Source: Marinobacterium lacunae (GTDB lineage Bacteria; Pseudomonadota; Gammaproteobacteria; Pseudomonadales; Balneatricaceae). Taken from it: DNA of 64,000 nt. The translations under genes were made by a program, and so were the position numbers. Every line of letters starts with the position of its first letter. The stretch's first letter is position 1. The stretch lies in contig NZ_JMQN01000059.1 of NCBI RefSeq assembly GCF_000705555.1, positions 124,001 through 188,000 of the forward strand, in the 5' to 3' direction. Below the pieces are notes generated by a model, which saw only the letters and a list, made by a program, of their open reading frames with translations, ran no database searches and was not told the origin of the DNA. Of this stretch, positions 17,585-30,125 are shown in pieces.

Positions 17585-17919
17585 TGACAGACAAAAACAT
17601 CCTGCTACAGAGCATTGAGTTCGATGACGAGGGCTACCTGGCAGACCTTTCCCAGTGGAGTCCTGAGGTCGCGGAAACGCTTGCCCAACAAGAGGGGCTG
17701 TCACTGACAGAGGCGCATTGGGAGATTCTGTATCTTCTGCGCGAGTTTTATGCATTATATGAACACGCTCCCGCGATGAGACCATTGGTGAAAGCTGTCA
17801 AACAAAAGCTGGGCGATGAAAAAGGCAAAAGCATTTATTTGATGCAGCTTTTTCCCGGGAGCCCTGCCAAGGTCAGTGCGCGGTTGGCAGGTTTGCCCAA
17901 GCCCGATAACTGTCTTTAA
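17584..17919 (+). CDS. tusE: Sulfur-relay protein TusE (DsrC family)
   Basis: Accepts persulfide sulfur from TusD and presents it to MnmA for tRNA thiolation. The sequence has the family body (EFDDEGYLADLSQWSPEVAE, and EAHWEILYLLREFY) and ends LPKPDNCL, with the conserved penultimate cysteine (Cys110 of 111) that carries the sulfur. Only the C-terminal active cysteine of TusE-type proteins is evident. It ends the tusDCBE operon. Confidence 0.96.
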   Translation: MTDKNILLQSIEFDDEGYLADLSQWSPEVAETLAQQEGLSLTEAHWEILYLLREFYALYEHAPAMRPLVKAVKQKLGDEKGKSIYLMQLFPGSPAKVSARLAGLPKPDNCL

Positions 17920-18037
17920 CAGACTTTTCAATGCGACCGGCGCTATGTGATACTGTGCCTGTCGCTCTTACAATACAGATCTGGTAGCTTGGCAATCAAA
18001 CCAAGCGAGATCGAACTGAACTGACAGGGTACTCCGC

Positions 18038-18604
18038 ATGAGTTTAGAAGCCGCTGCCGAACAGTTGCAAATGCTCAAAAAACTGGACAAGAACAAGCAG
18101 GAAACCAAGTCTCGAAAATCCCAGCAGGAAGACATTGTCTACCATCAGTGGGCCACCTTTCGTGTCGACAATGAGCTGTATGGCATCGACGTCATGCAGG
18201 TCAAAGAGGTCCTTCGCTACAGCGAGATTACGCCGGTTCCAGGAGCAGACGTGTCAGTTCTGGGTATCATCAACCTTCGCGGTAATGTTGTGACGGTTAT
18301 CGATACCCGACAGATGTTCCGCATGCCTCGCGCGCAGCCGGATGATGAAACCCGAATCATTGTTGTTGAATTTAACGAATCTGAGGTTATTGGCCTGGTT
18401 GTCGACAGTGTCGACGAGGTACTCAACCTGCCGCAAAATGAAGTGGACCGTGCGCCGAACGCATCTGGCGATGAGAGCAGCAAACGTTTCGTTCAGGGCG
18501 TCTGCTATCACAACGGCCTGCTGATCATTCTGCTGGACCTGTCCAAGATGCTGCTGACCATTACCCCGGCCACAGACGACGAAATGATAGGCACTCATAT
18601 CTGA
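18038..18604 (+). CDS. CheW-domain adaptor protein
   Basis: Chemotaxis coupling protein of 188 residues: a charged 35-residue N-terminal tail (KKLDKNKQETKSRKSQQED) followed by a CheW domain (TFRVDNELYGIDVMQVKEVL, VLGIINLRGNVVTVIDTRQM). CheW links chemoreceptors to CheA. No other chemotaxis gene is near, so it is a stand-alone copy; whether it is the main CheW or a paralogue cannot be told. A terminator follows immediately. Confidence 0.92.
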   Translation: MSLEAAAEQLQMLKKLDKNKQETKSRKSQQEDIVYHQWATFRVDNELYGIDVMQVKEVLRYSEITPVPGADVSVLGIINLRGNVVTVIDTRQMFRMPRAQPDDETRIIVVEFNESEVIGLVVDSVDEVLNLPQNEVDRAPNASGDESSKRFVQGVCYHNGLLIILLDLSKMLLTITPATDDEMIGTHI

Positions 18605-18618
18605 TTGAGATCCATTCT

Positions 18619-18645
18619 AAAAAGCCCCTCATTGAGGGGCTTTTT
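18619..18645. terminator. Bidirectional terminator between cheW-like gene and mdh
   Basis: AAAAAGCCCCTC, loop ATT, GAGGGGCTTTTT: a 12-base perfect arm pair with T-runs on both strands, sited between two convergent genes. Confidence 0.9.
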
Positions 18646-18652
18646 TACATCA

Positions 18653-19753
18653 TCACATTACCCGGTTGGTAGTGAGATACTTGGACGAAGCATCCGGTCC
18701 TGTCCCATCCGCATAGAGTGTCACACCCGAGCGCAGACAAATAGAGAGGTTCTGGTGTGAAGCCTCGGTTTCCGGCGGCAATAGATGATTAACTGCCGCC
18801 TTCTCGTCCAATAGCTCAGCTTCGGTCAGACGCATCCGCTCACGCCCCCACTCCGATATATCCAACCCCCGAACAATTTGGTAACGCCCATAATCACAGC
18901 GTACGGGAAACGAGTAGAAGATCCCCTTCTCCACGCCGTAACTGCCGTCACTGACAATACCCATGCTGACGATTTCACCCGCATCGGTGCCCAGAATCCA
19001 GTCCCGCATATGGTCTACCACCGCTTGTGCAGCCGAGGCTGCGCTGGAGACGCTACGTGCTTCGATAATCTCAGCGCCACGGTTCTGAATTTTGGGAATG
19101 AACACGTTTTGATACCAGTCGAAATCGATTTGATTCATGACCGGCTCATCCAGCACCGTAGCATGATGAAGGTCGGGATACTGCGTAGTGGAATGGTTAC
19201 CCCAGATTACGATTCGACCGATATTACGCGGATTGGCGCCCGTATGATTCGCGAGAATACCTTTGGCGCGGTTATGGTCGAGTCGAGTCAGCGCAGTAAA
19301 TTGTGACGGGCTAAGTTTAGGTGCGTTTCGGCTTGCGATTAGCGCATTTGTGTTGGCGGGGTTGCCGACAACAAGTACTTTTACGTCACGGTTGGCGTAG
19401 TCATTCAGCGCCCTGCCCTGACGGGTAAATATCTCGGCATTGGACTCAAGCAGATCACTGCGTTCCATGCCGGGTCCACGGGGACGGGCACCGATCAGTA
19501 AGGCGTAATGGATGTTATTGAAGCCCTCTTCCACATTGTCATGCAGCGTGATCGTGTGCAGCAGTGGATACGCGCAATCTTCAAGCTCCATCGCAAGACC
19601 ACGCAGTGCCTCCATGCGGCCTGGCATCTCGATAAGCTGCAGGATGACGGGCTGGTCTTTGCCGAACATCTCCCCGCTAGCCACTTTAAACAGCAGGCTA
19701 TTGCTTATAGCGCCTGCTGCACCTGTAACGGCAATTCGCACCGGTCTTCTCAT
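18653..19753 (-). CDS. mdh: Malate dehydrogenase, cytosolic (type 2) form, with C-terminal extension
   Basis: NAD-dependent malate/oxaloacetate interconversion in the TCA cycle. The N-terminus [20 protein letters not shown] is the dinucleotide fold of the cytosolic MDH subfamily, with [13 protein letters not shown], the catalytic Asp in [11 protein letters not shown] and the catalytic His in [12 protein letters not shown]. The ATG at 19753 has an AAGGAG site 7 bases upstream; the frame further upstream is not used. At 366 residues it is about 35-40 longer than usual enzymes (about 327); the excess is C-terminal (from about [16 protein letters not shown]) and not recognised. Confidence 0.93.
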   Translation of the reverse strand: MRRPVRIAVTGAAGAISNSLLFKVASGEMFGKDQPVILQLIEMPGRMEALRGLAMELEDCAYPLLHTITLHDNVEEGFNNIHYALLIGARPRGPGMERSDLLESNAEIFTRQGRALNDYANRDVKVLVVGNPANTNALIASRNAPKLSPSQFTALTRLDHNRAKGILANHTGANPRNIGRIVIWGNHSTTQYPDLHHATVLDEPVMNQIDFDWYQNVFIPKIQNRGAEIIEARSVSSAASAAQAVVDHMRDWILGTDAGEIVSMGIVSDGSYGVEKGIFYSFPVRCDYGRYQIVRGLDISEWGRERMRLTEAELLDEKAAVNHLLPPETEASHQNLSICLRSGVTLYADGTGPDASSKYLTTNRVM

Positions 19754-19912
19754 TGAACAGCTCCTTAGACATCCCAAGCGCAGCCAGACTGCGGGGTTAG
19801 ACTTTAGTCTAATCCCATTCAACGCGAGATAGCGTTACGGATGCAAGTGTGCGGACAAGGAAAATCGCAATACGAATAGGAATGGGTGAAATATGAATGC
19901 CAGAGCAGAAGG

Positions 19913-19938
19913 AAAAACGGGCGCCATGTGGGCGCCCG
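19913..19938 (-). terminator. Terminator after tatD
   Basis: On the minus strand CGGGCGCC, loop CACAT, GGCGCCCG is followed by TTTTT, immediately after the stop of the TatD-family gene. Confidence 0.85.
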
Positions 19939-19944
19939 CAGTTG

Positions 19945-20727
19945 TCAGTTTAAGCGTGCCTTGCTGAACAGACGGTAGAAGTTATTGCGCGTAATCTCAG
20001 CGACCTCTTCAACCGAAACGCCCTTGATGTCTGCTATACAGCGAGCAACTTCCGGCACATAGGTCGGCTCATTCTGCTTGCCCCGATAGGGTACCGGTGC
20101 GAGATAGGGAGAGTCTGTCTCGATCAGCATCTTCTCCATGGGAACCGCACGAACAACATCGCGCAACTCTTCGGCGTTACGAAATGTGATGATGCCCGAA
20201 AAGGAGATGAAGAAATTCAAATCCAGTGCAGCCATCGCCATATCGAGCGACTCGGTGAAGCAGTGCAATACGCCTCCAACCTCGGGGTCGGCATACTGGC
20301 GAATGATGTTCAACGTATCCTCGCGCGCCTCACGGGTATGCACGATCACCGGAAGACCGAGTTCACTGCCAAGCCTTAAATGCCCGGCAAAGCTTTCCCT
20401 CTGCTGCTCGGCCAGTTCTGCACTGTAATGGTAATCGAGCCCGGTTTCGCCCAGAGCGACGATACGCGCCTGTCCAGCTGCAGTACGCAAACGCGCTTCG
20501 TCAAATGGGCAATCGCCTACGTGGCAGGGATGGATGCCGGCAGAGGCATAAACATTGGGAAACGGCTTGACCTGAGCATACATATCCTCGAACTGGTCAA
20601 GATCAATAGCGACGCACAGCATTTCATCGACACCTGCCGCGCCGGCTGTCTCGATAAGCTTGGCTAAAGACCCGTCATGACGAGCGAGGTCCAGCCGATC
20701 CAAGTGGCAATGTGAATCTATAAACAT
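19945..20727 (-). CDS. TatD-family metal-dependent hydrolase (YcfH-like)
   Basis: Amidohydrolase-fold nuclease of 260 residues. Metal ligands are visible in MFIDSHCHLDRLD, GETGLDYHY, PVIVHTREAREDT, GGVLHCFTES and IETDSPYLAP. The ATG at 20727 gives the family start; the frame continues upstream without a family match. Its place at the end of tmk-holB-pilZ-tatD matches ycfH of E. coli and its Pseudomonas counterpart. Relatives act as DNases or D-aminoacyl-tRNA-type hydrolases; the substrate here is not known. Confidence 0.93.
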   Translation of the reverse strand: MFIDSHCHLDRLDLARHDGSLAKLIETAGAAGVDEMLCVAIDLDQFEDMYAQVKPFPNVYASAGIHPCHVGDCPFDEARLRTAAGQARIVALGETGLDYHYSAELAEQQRESFAGHLRLGSELGLPVIVHTREAREDTLNIIRQYADPEVGGVLHCFTESLDMAMAALDLNFFISFSGIITFRNAEELRDVVRAVPMEKMLIETDSPYLAPVPYRGKQNEPTYVPEVARCIADIKGVSVEEVAEITRNNFYRLFSKARLN

Positions 20728-20740
20728 GAAATTCCAGATT

Positions 20741-21091
20741 TTATAGCGTGTTTGTGCGGCGGCCTTTGCCCAGAGCACCCGCAAGGTAGGTTTCGAGCTT
20801 GCCGACTAACTGAACATCTTCGGTGGAAAGTTGGATACCGATGCCCGGTATTCTGCCACCTTGGGCCGCGCGGGGGGTTACCCAAACAACCCTGCCGGTA
20901 ACGGGAATCTTGTCAGGCTCCTCCATCAGCGTCATCAGCATAAATACCTCTTCACCCAACTGATAGGAGCGAGTGGTCGGTATAAACAGCCCACCATTAT
21001 TGATGAAGGGCATGTATGCCTTCAGGAGGTCCTCTTTGTTGCCAATCACTAGCGATAAGATGCCGTGACTGATTCTGGGCACGATCGACAT
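20741..21091 (-). CDS. pilZ: Type IV pilus assembly protein PilZ
   Basis: PilZ-domain protein of 116 residues (GILSLVIGNKEDLLKAYMPF, NGGLFIPTTRSYQLGEEVFM). It has the short stand-alone form and the holB-pilZ-tatD position of the Pseudomonas pilZ required for pilus biogenesis. The canonical c-di-GMP-binding RxxxR and DxSxxG motifs are absent, as in that subfamily. The ATG at 21091 is used; the frame also opens at a TTG two codons earlier. Confidence 0.93.
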   Translation of the reverse strand: MSIVPRISHGILSLVIGNKEDLLKAYMPFINNGGLFIPTTRSYQLGEEVFMLMTLMEEPDKIPVTGRVVWVTPRAAQGGRIPGIGIQLSTEDVQLVGKLETYLAGALGKGRRTNTL

Positions 21092-21109
21092 GAACAACTG
21101 CTCTCCTGC

Positions 21110-23760
<2,651 letters not shown>

Positions 23761-23761
<1 letters not shown>

Positions 23762-24579
23762 CACGCGCGGTACTCCACCTCAAGAAGCGACTGCAGAGTT
23801 CGACACCTTTCCCCAATCGTAAAACAGACATCTTCAAACTGAACGACCGGCCAAATGCCAATAATGCTGTTACAGAGAAATACCTCATCGGCAGATTCAA
23901 TATCATCAAACTGAAAGCTACCTACCCTGACGGGCCATCCATTCTTCCGAGCCATATCAATCACCCAGCGTCTCAAGACACCTGCTACTCCGGCCTGAGA
24001 CAGGTCAGGTGTACATAACACACCATCGCGAACAAAAAACACGTTACTCATCGTGCCTTCAATCAGGTTGCCAGCCGTATCGCAGACCAGTCCTTCACGA
24101 ATAGAAGTATCGGCCCATTCCGCTCGAGCCAACACCTGCTCTAGCCTGTTGAGATGTTTGATGCCGGCAAGGAGAGGCTGCTGTGCAAGTACAGTACGAC
24201 ACCTTCGAACCCTAATGCCTGCTTGCAATGGATTGTCCGGCCACGTGGGGAGGTCCGATAGTTGAATAATGCGTGTCGGCTCCAGCGGTTCAGTTACCGC
24301 ATACCCCCTGCCGCCGGCCCCTCTTGTTACGACAATCTTGAGTACACCGTCCGGGGACAGCTCTGGCAATTCGTTCTCAAGCTGCTGGAGCAGACCATCA
24401 CACGGGATGGCAAGCCGGCGGCAGCCCTCTTCCAACCGCTCCATATGCCATTCCCAGAACTGTGCTCGCCCGGACCGTATGAGGATTGTCTCAAAAACAC
24501 CCTGACCATAGGCCAAGCCGCGATCAGAAGTACTTACTGAATCACCGGGCTGCCCATTGATGAATATTGTCGATGCCAT
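23761..24579 (-). CDS. pabC: Aminodeoxychorismate lyase
   Basis: PLP-dependent fold-IV enzyme that converts 4-amino-4-deoxychorismate to p-aminobenzoate for folate. It starts MASTIFINGQPGDSVSTSDR and has FETILIRSGRAQFWEWHMER, the PLP Lys in LAGIKHLNRLEQVLA, and EGTMSNVFFVRDGVL. Length 272. It lies between fabF and mltG as in E. coli; a strong hairpin separates it from fabF, so its expression may be partly independent. Confidence 0.95.
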
Positions 24580-24600
24580 CGATTATCAGCGCAGAAAGGT

Positions 24601-24627
24601 AAAACGGGAGGCTAAGCCTCCCGTTTT
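24601..24627. terminator. Hairpin between fabF and pabC
   Basis: AAAACGGGAGG (24601-24611) pairs with CCTCCCGTTTT (24617-24627), with T-runs on both strands. It lies after the fabF stop and before pabC, so it may terminate or attenuate read-through into pabC-mltG-tmk-holB. Confidence 0.8.
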
Positions 24628-25866
24628 TTATAGCTTATTGAAGACCAACGTACCGTTAGTGCCGCCGAACCCGAAAGAGTTCGACATCGCTGCATCTATC
24701 CGACATTGCTGAGCCGTATGAGCTACGTAGTTGAGGTCACAACCCTCAGACGGGTTGTCGAGGTTGATCGTCGGAGGTGCTACCTGATCCCGAATTGCCA
24801 GTACACAGAAGGCCGCCTCAACCGCGCCCGCTGCACCAAGCAGATGTCCAATCATCGACTTGGTAGAGCTCATGCGAACCTGACCAGCCGCATTGCCCAG
24901 CACACGTTTTGCTGCATTGGACTCCGCGATATCCCCGGCTGGCGTAGATGTGCCATGCGCGTTGATATAGTGGATCTGATCTGCGTTCAATCCTGAATCA
25001 CGAATCGCATTCGACATGGACAGCGCAGCGCCCGATCCATCTTCCGGCGGCGCCGTCATATGGAAGGCATCATCACTCATGCCGAAACCAGAAACCTCAC
25101 AGTAGATCTTCGCACCGCGGGCTTTTGCGTATTCGTATTCTTCAAGCACCAGAACACCCGCGCCATCGCCCAATACGAACCCGTCGCGGTCTCGATCCCA
25201 AGGCCGGCTGGCCGTTTCGGGCGACTCGTTACGGGTAGACAGTGCACGTGCCGCAGAGAAGCCAGCAACACCCAGAGGGGTTGTCGCCATCTCTGCACCA
25301 CCGGCCACCATCACATCGGCATCACCATACTGAATCATGCGCATGGCGTGACCGATGTTATGCGTACCGGTAGTACACGCAGTCGTAATAGCGATATTGG
25401 GGCCACGGAAACCATACTTGATCGCCAGATTACCGGAGATCATGTTGATGATACTTCCCGGAACAAAAAACGGGGATACACGACGAGGACCCAATGCATT
25501 CAGTACATCGTGGGTTTTCTCAATCATCGGAAGACCACCGATACCTGAACCCAACGCGCATCCGATTCGGGCCGAATTCTCTTCGCTGACCTCAAGCCCG
25601 GCATCCTCGACCGCCTGAATGGCAGCTACCATACCGTACTGGATAAACAGATCCATTTTACGCGCCTCTTTGGCGCTCATGTACGGTTCGATATCAAAAC
25701 CTTTTACGGAAGCGGAAAAGCGAGTGCCATACTGGCTGGCGTCGAAATGCTCGATATTCGATGCACCGCTTTTGCCCTTAAGAATGTTGTCCCATGTCGC
25801 TGTGACAGTGTTACCGACCGGCGTCAGCAACCCTATTCCGGTCACCACCACTCTTCTGCGAGACAT
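24628..25866 (-). CDS. fabF: 3-oxoacyl-[acyl-carrier-protein] synthase II
   Basis: Condensing enzyme of fatty-acid elongation. The catalytic triad is Cys164 ([11 protein letters not shown]), His in [13 protein letters not shown] and His in [15 protein letters not shown]. The ATG at 25866 has GGAGGA upstream and gives [18 protein letters not shown]; 412 residues. It follows acpP, from which it is separated by a hairpin. Confidence 0.97.
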   Translation of the reverse strand: MSRRRVVVTGIGLLTPVGNTVTATWDNILKGKSGASNIEHFDASQYGTRFSASVKGFDIEPYMSAKEARKMDLFIQYGMVAAIQAVEDAGLEVSEENSARIGCALGSGIGGLPMIEKTHDVLNALGPRRVSPFFVPGSIINMISGNLAIKYGFRGPNIAITTACTTGTHNIGHAMRMIQYGDADVMVAGGAEMATTPLGVAGFSAARALSTRNESPETASRPWDRDRDGFVLGDGAGVLVLEEYEYAKARGAKIYCEVSGFGMSDDAFHMTAPPEDGSGAALSMSNAIRDSGLNADQIHYINAHGTSTPAGDIAESNAAKRVLGNAAGQVRMSSTKSMIGHLLGAAGAVEAAFCVLAIRDQVAPPTINLDNPSEGCDLNYVAHTAQQCRIDAAMSNSFGFGGTNGTLVFNKL

Positions 25867-25898
25867 GTTTGTCCTCCAGCACTGCAAGCTGCCAAAAG

Positions 25899-25935
25899 AA
25901 AAGCCGCACTATACAGGCATATAGATGCGGCTTTT
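25899..25935 (-). terminator. Hairpin between acpP and fabF
   Basis: AAAAGCCGCA (25899-25908) pairs with TGCGGCTTTT (25926-25935). On the minus strand it ends in TTTT then CTTTTGG, which suggests partial termination after the highly expressed acpP. Confidence 0.65.
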
Positions 25936-25957
25936 CGATCAAACCTTGTGGGATAGA

Positions 25958-26191
25958 TTACTGATGTGCGTTGATGTAATCGATCGCCAGCTGAACAGTG
26001 GTGATTTTTTCAGCTTCTTCATCAGGAATTTCAGTTTCGAATTCCTCTTCCAGCGCCATTACCAGCTCAACAGTGTCCAGAGAGTCGGCGCCCAGATCCT
26101 CAACGAAGGAAGCTTCTTTGGTGACTTCTTCCTCTTTAACGCCCAGCTGCTCAGCGATGATTTTCTTAACGCGCTCTTCAATGTTGCTCAT
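25958..26191 (-). CDS. acpP: Acyl carrier protein
   Basis: Carrier of acyl chains in fatty-acid synthesis, 77 residues ([20 protein letters not shown] onward). The phosphopantetheine site is Ser37 in [20 protein letters not shown]. The ATG at 26191 is the proper start; the longer upstream frame is not coding. It sits between fabG (about 200 bases upstream) and fabF. Confidence 0.98.
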   Translation of the reverse strand: MSNIEERVKKIIAEQLGVKEEEVTKEASFVEDLGADSLDTVELVMALEEEFETEIPDEEAEKITTVQLAIDYINAHQ

Positions 26192-26392
26192 ATCTCTTCC
26201 TATTGTCTTCTCAACACCATCACATCCCAAGATGCGTGACGGAATTTTAGTAAAACCCGCAACGCCCTCGCAAGCGTGACGGCTTGGATTTTTTCTCGTC
26301 AAGCTGACGGCCAATTATCCTCAAATCGGCGAAAAAAACAATTCTTTCTACATCAGACATGACGACTAAACACGCTTGCAGGCTGAGCCTGA

Positions 26393-27136
26393 TCAAGCCA
26401 TGTACATTCCACCGTTAACCTGAATGGTCTCGCCGGTGATATATGCACCACCTTCGCTGCACAGAAAACCAACAACGGAGGCGATCTCTTCGGGCTTGCC
26501 CAAACGGTTCATCGGAATCTGAGCCTGAAGGTTTGCTTTGTGCTCTTCAGGCAATCCGGAGGTCATATCGGTATCGATAAAGCCGGGAGCCACGCAGTTT
26601 ACAGTTACGTTGCGTGAACCGAGCTCACGCGCCAGAGCCCGCGTAAAGCCTTCCATACCGGATTTTGCCGCCGCATAGTTTGCCTGGCCTGCATTGCCCA
26701 TAGAGGCAACCACAGAGCTTACACTGACAATACGGCCCCAGCGAGCTTTGGTCATTCCGCGCAGACAGCCTTTGGCCAAACGATAAACCGAGGTCAAATT
26801 CGTGTCGATAACAGAATCCCACTCATCGTCTTTCATTCGCATCATCAGGTTGTCGCGAGTAATACCTGCATTGTTTACAAGTATTTCGATGGCGCCAAAT
26901 TCGGCCTGAATAGCCTTTACAACGCTATCAATCGATTCTGCATCAGCGACGTTGAGCACCAAGCCTTTACCGCTGTTGCCGGCCGATGCCAGATACTCAC
27001 TGATTGCTGCCGCTCCGCCCTCACTGGTTGCCGTACCAATCACAACCGCGCCCTGCGAGGCCAGATTTTCTGCAATCGCCTTGCCTATACCGCGGGTTGC
27101 ACCGGTAACCAGAGCAACTTTGCCTTCTATACTCAT
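26393..27136 (-). CDS. fabG: 3-oxoacyl-[acyl-carrier-protein] reductase
   Basis: NADPH-dependent short-chain dehydrogenase of fatty-acid elongation, 247 residues. It has the cofactor loop TGATRGIGKAIAENLASQG, NNAGITRDNLMMRM and the catalytic Ser141, Tyr154 and Lys158 (YAAAKSG). Order fabD-fabG-acpP-fabF is conserved. Confidence 0.97.
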   Translation of the reverse strand: MSIEGKVALVTGATRGIGKAIAENLASQGAVVIGTATSEGGAAAISEYLASAGNSGKGLVLNVADAESIDSVVKAIQAEFGAIEILVNNAGITRDNLMMRMKDDEWDSVIDTNLTSVYRLAKGCLRGMTKARWGRIVSVSSVVASMGNAGQANYAAAKSGMEGFTRALARELGSRNVTVNCVAPGFIDTDMTSGLPEEHKANLQAQIPMNRLGKPEEIASVVGFLCSEGGAYITGETIQVNGGMYMA

Positions 27137-27191
27137 TCACCCATTCCTTCTTATCGCCCCTGATCCCAACATCAAACCCGAGGCATTTGAA

Positions 27192-28124
27192 TCAAAGTGC
27201 TAGCGCCTTGGCAAGCCCTGCCTCATCGTTGATCGCAACGACTTCCAGCGCACGATCGATCTTCTTGTTCAACCCGGCAAGCACCTTGCCCGGACCGCAC
27301 TCGACCGCTGTAGTAACACCGCAGGTCACCATGTTGCGGACACTGTCAGTCCAGAGAACCGGGCTGTAAAGCTGCGCGAGCAGGTTAGCCTTGAGCTCAT
27401 CGATATCGCTGGGCGCTTCTGCTGTCACGTTCTGCACGACTTTTATAATCGGCATTCTCAAATCGATGCTGGCAAGCGCCTCACCCATACGCTCAGCCGC
27501 AGGCTTCATCAGCGCACAGTGGGACGGTACGCTGACCGGAAGCGCAATGGCGCGTTTGGCACCAGCCGCTTTACAGGCTTCGATACCGCGCTCTACCGCT
27601 GCTTTCTCGCCAGCTATAACAACCTGACCCGGGCAATTGAAATTCACCGCGGACACGACCTGCCCCTGGGCGGCACCAGCACAAGCCTCGGCGACTGCTT
27701 CATCGTCTAGCCCCAGAATGGCGGCCATACCACCGGCTCCCGCAGGGACCGCACTCTGCATAAACTCGCCGCGTGCACGCACCAGCCGCACGCCATCAGC
27801 AAAATTGATCGCACCTGCGCATACAAGAGCTGTGTATTCGCCCAGGCTATGGCCGGCCATAACCGACGGTGCCGATCCGCCAAGCTGCTCCCAAAGACGC
27901 CAAAGCGCAACGCCGGAGGTCAGCAACACAGGCTGGGTGTTTTCGGTACTGTTCAGCAGCTCTTCCGGGCCTGATTGCGCCAGCGACCATAGATCCTGAC
28001 CCAGAGCATCGGAAGCCTCCTGGAAAGTCTGTTCAATAATCGGATGCTGTTCGGCAAGTTCTGAGAGCATACCAAGATGCTGAGAGCCCTGACCGGGGAA
28101 CACAAAAGCAAGCGACTGCGACAT
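27192..28124 (-). CDS. fabD: Malonyl-CoA-acyl carrier protein transacylase
   Basis: Loads malonate onto ACP. It starts MSQSLAFVFPGQGSQHLGML and has the nucleophile Ser93 in GHSLGEYTALVCAGA, an Arg (RGEFMQSAVP) and the catalytic His in VPSHCALMKPA. Length 310 is normal; it lies between plsX and fabG. Confidence 0.97.
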   Translation of the reverse strand: MSQSLAFVFPGQGSQHLGMLSELAEQHPIIEQTFQEASDALGQDLWSLAQSGPEELLNSTENTQPVLLTSGVALWRLWEQLGGSAPSVMAGHSLGEYTALVCAGAINFADGVRLVRARGEFMQSAVPAGAGGMAAILGLDDEAVAEACAGAAQGQVVSAVNFNCPGQVVIAGEKAAVERGIEACKAAGAKRAIALPVSVPSHCALMKPAAERMGEALASIDLRMPIIKVVQNVTAEAPSDIDELKANLLAQLYSPVLWTDSVRNMVTCGVTTAVECGPGKVLAGLNKKIDRALEVVAINDEAGLAKALAL

Positions 28125-28209
28125 GACGTCCTCATCTAACCGTGTTTCTATCAGCCTGCGTCACGCATTTCGTGCAGCAGGTATCGGGTGGCGTAGTTTA
28201 CAGTATTCG

Positions 28210-29274
28210 TCAGTTTTTAGAATGACTTGCCACATCATCCACGCCGTCGGAACGACAGCGAGCAACCTCTACCGCGACCCGGTCGGCAATCAAGGCGGGA
28301 ACATTCAGCCGCGCCTCTTCAAGTGCCTGATCAATGGCATAACCAAAGTAGGTGCGATTAGCCCCCCCATGACTTTTCACGACAACACCTTTCAATCCAA
28401 GCAGCGTCGCACCATTTCTGCGCCCCGGGTCCAGCTGTCTCTTAAGCTCGCGCAGTATCGGAGTCGCCAGCAAAGCAACGAGACGGCGGTAAGGGTTGCG
28501 CCGAAAACTGCCCTGCACCTTGCGCACAAGCAGCTTTGAAAGCCCTTCGCAGCTCTTGAGTGCGATATTGCCGACAAAGCCATCACACACCACCAGATCT
28601 GCCCGACCCGAGAACAGGTCATCCCCCTCAAGATAGCCGATAAAATTCAACCCGCCATGCCCCTGAATCAATCGACTGGCTTCTCTCACGCATCCAGTAC
28701 CCTTGTTATCCTCGGAGCCGACATTCAACAACCCGACAAGAGGACGATCCCGCCGATCAATCGCGGAAACCATGACCGACCCCATAATGGCGAACTGAAG
28801 CAACTGCTGCGCACTTGAATCGATATTAGCGCCGAGGTCCAGCATGTAGCTGTGCCCCTTGAGGGTAGGAATAGCAGCGACGATCGCCGGCCGCTCAATG
28901 CCCGGCAGCATGCCCAGAACCAATCGACTCATGGCCATTAACGCGCCGGTATTGCCAGCGCTGATACACGCTTGCGCACGCCCCTGGGCTACTAGCTCGA
29001 GCGATTTCCACATTGAAGACTCGCGGCGATTACGCAGAGCAAGAGAAGGTTTTTCATTCATCGCGACAACGTCGTCAGCGTGAACTATTTCGAGGCGTTG
29101 GAGATGTTTGCCGCGACAGCGGCGAAGATGATTCCTGATGGCGTCAGACTGACCTACCAACAGAATCTGAAGCTGCGGGTGACGCTTGAGCGCATCACTG
29201 GACGCTGCAACAGTAACGCGGGGACCGAAGTCCCCGCCCATTGCATCAACGCTGATGCAATACGATCCGGTCAA
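28210..29274 (-). CDS. plsX: Phosphate acyltransferase PlsX
   Basis: Makes acyl-phosphate from acyl-ACP for phospholipid synthesis, 354 residues. It has SVDAMGGDFGPRVTVAAS, ISAGNTGALMAMSRLVLGML and DLGANIDSSAQQLLQFAIMG. The start is a TTG at 29274, two bases after the rpmF stop; the next ATG falls within the conserved DAMGGD motif and would cut it, so the TTG is the likely start, implying weak or rpmF-coupled translation. Confidence 0.95.
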   Translation of the reverse strand: MTGSYCISVDAMGGDFGPRVTVAASSDALKRHPQLQILLVGQSDAIRNHLRRCRGKHLQRLEIVHADDVVAMNEKPSLALRNRRESSMWKSLELVAQGRAQACISAGNTGALMAMSRLVLGMLPGIERPAIVAAIPTLKGHSYMLDLGANIDSSAQQLLQFAIMGSVMVSAIDRRDRPLVGLLNVGSEDNKGTGCVREASRLIQGHGGLNFIGYLEGDDLFSGRADLVVCDGFVGNIALKSCEGLSKLLVRKVQGSFRRNPYRRLVALLATPILRELKRQLDPGRRNGATLLGLKGVVVKSHGGANRTYFGYAIDQALEEARLNVPALIADRVAVEVARCRSDGVDDVASHSKN

Positions 29275-29276
29275 GC

Positions 29277-29459
29277 TTATTCGTCGCCCTTGGCTTCGAT
29301 AACCTGACGACCACGATAGAAACCGTCAGCGCTGACGTGATGACGACGGTGAGTTTCACCGGTAGTCGCGTCGACAGACAGAGTCGGGCCGCTCAGCGCA
29401 TCATGTGAACGACGCATATCGCGACGGGAACGAGACTTTTTGTTCTGCTGTACTGCCAT
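29277..29459 (-). CDS. rpmF: 50S ribosomal protein L32
   Basis: Basic 60-residue ribosomal protein ([20 protein letters not shown], then [20 protein letters not shown]). The zinc-binding cysteines of some L32 forms are absent, as is usual in gammaproteobacteria. It lies between yceD and plsX, the standard order. Confidence 0.98.
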   Translation of the reverse strand: MAVQQNKKSRSRRDMRRSHDALSGPTLSVDATTGETHRRHHVSADGFYRGRQVIEAKGDE

Positions 29460-29477
29460 GGTTGTGTAGCTCCTAGT

Positions 29478-30005
29478 TCAACTCTTATCGGCCTTGTTTT
29501 TAAGTTCGGCCAATACACTGAATGGGTTTGGTTTTTTTTCCTGCGTCCGGGCCGCCTCATCAACGTCGCCGAAAGAGGTCTGAATCGAACAGTCTTCGTG
29601 GTACGCAACCAGCGGAAGGCTTAGAATCAGTTCATCCTCAATCAGTGACAGCAGCTCGACATCCTCAGCCTCGACGATCAGCGGATCGTAATACCGGGGC
29701 AGATTTTTAGCCTGTTCCTCGTTGAGCACCATAGCCAGATTGACTTCAGCCTCAACATCCACCGACACCGGTTCAAGGCACCGCTGGCAGGTCAGCATGA
29801 CGCTGCCGCTCGCCGATCCGGAGACGGTTCTTAAACGCTGCTCATCCAACGCAAACAACAAAGAGACCTGGACTTCACCAGACTCGTTAGCAAGAAGCGA
29901 GCTAAGACGCGGCATTGCAGAAACAGCAGCAATACCCTCGATTTTCACTTCCCGCTCAGCTAATTTGCGCGGGTCAACTCTTTTCGGTAAAGGACCGTAC
30001 GACAT
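29478..30005 (-). CDS. yceD: YceD/DUF177 family protein
   Basis: 175-residue acidic protein of the DUF177 family, required for normal 23S rRNA accumulation in E. coli and plants. It has VMLTCQRCLEPVSVDVEAEV with the CxxC pair and the acidic DPLIVEAEDVELLSLIEDEL. It lies directly upstream of rpmF, as in most gammaproteobacteria, and is divergent from maf. Confidence 0.94.
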   Translation of the reverse strand: MSYGPLPKRVDPRKLAEREVKIEGIAAVSAMPRLSSLLANESGEVQVSLLFALDEQRLRTVSGSASGSVMLTCQRCLEPVSVDVEAEVNLAMVLNEEQAKNLPRYYDPLIVEAEDVELLSLIEDELILSLPLVAYHEDCSIQTSFGDVDEAARTQEKKPNPFSVLAELKNKADKS

Positions 30006-30125
30006 AAGCGCGCAATTCTAGGTGCCAATGAGATGCCTGTCAAAGGAAAGCAGGCGTTTTAATTCATAAAATTATCGTTAATATGCCGCTTTCACGAAAA
30101 GTACGGTTCAAGGGGAAATTTCTGC

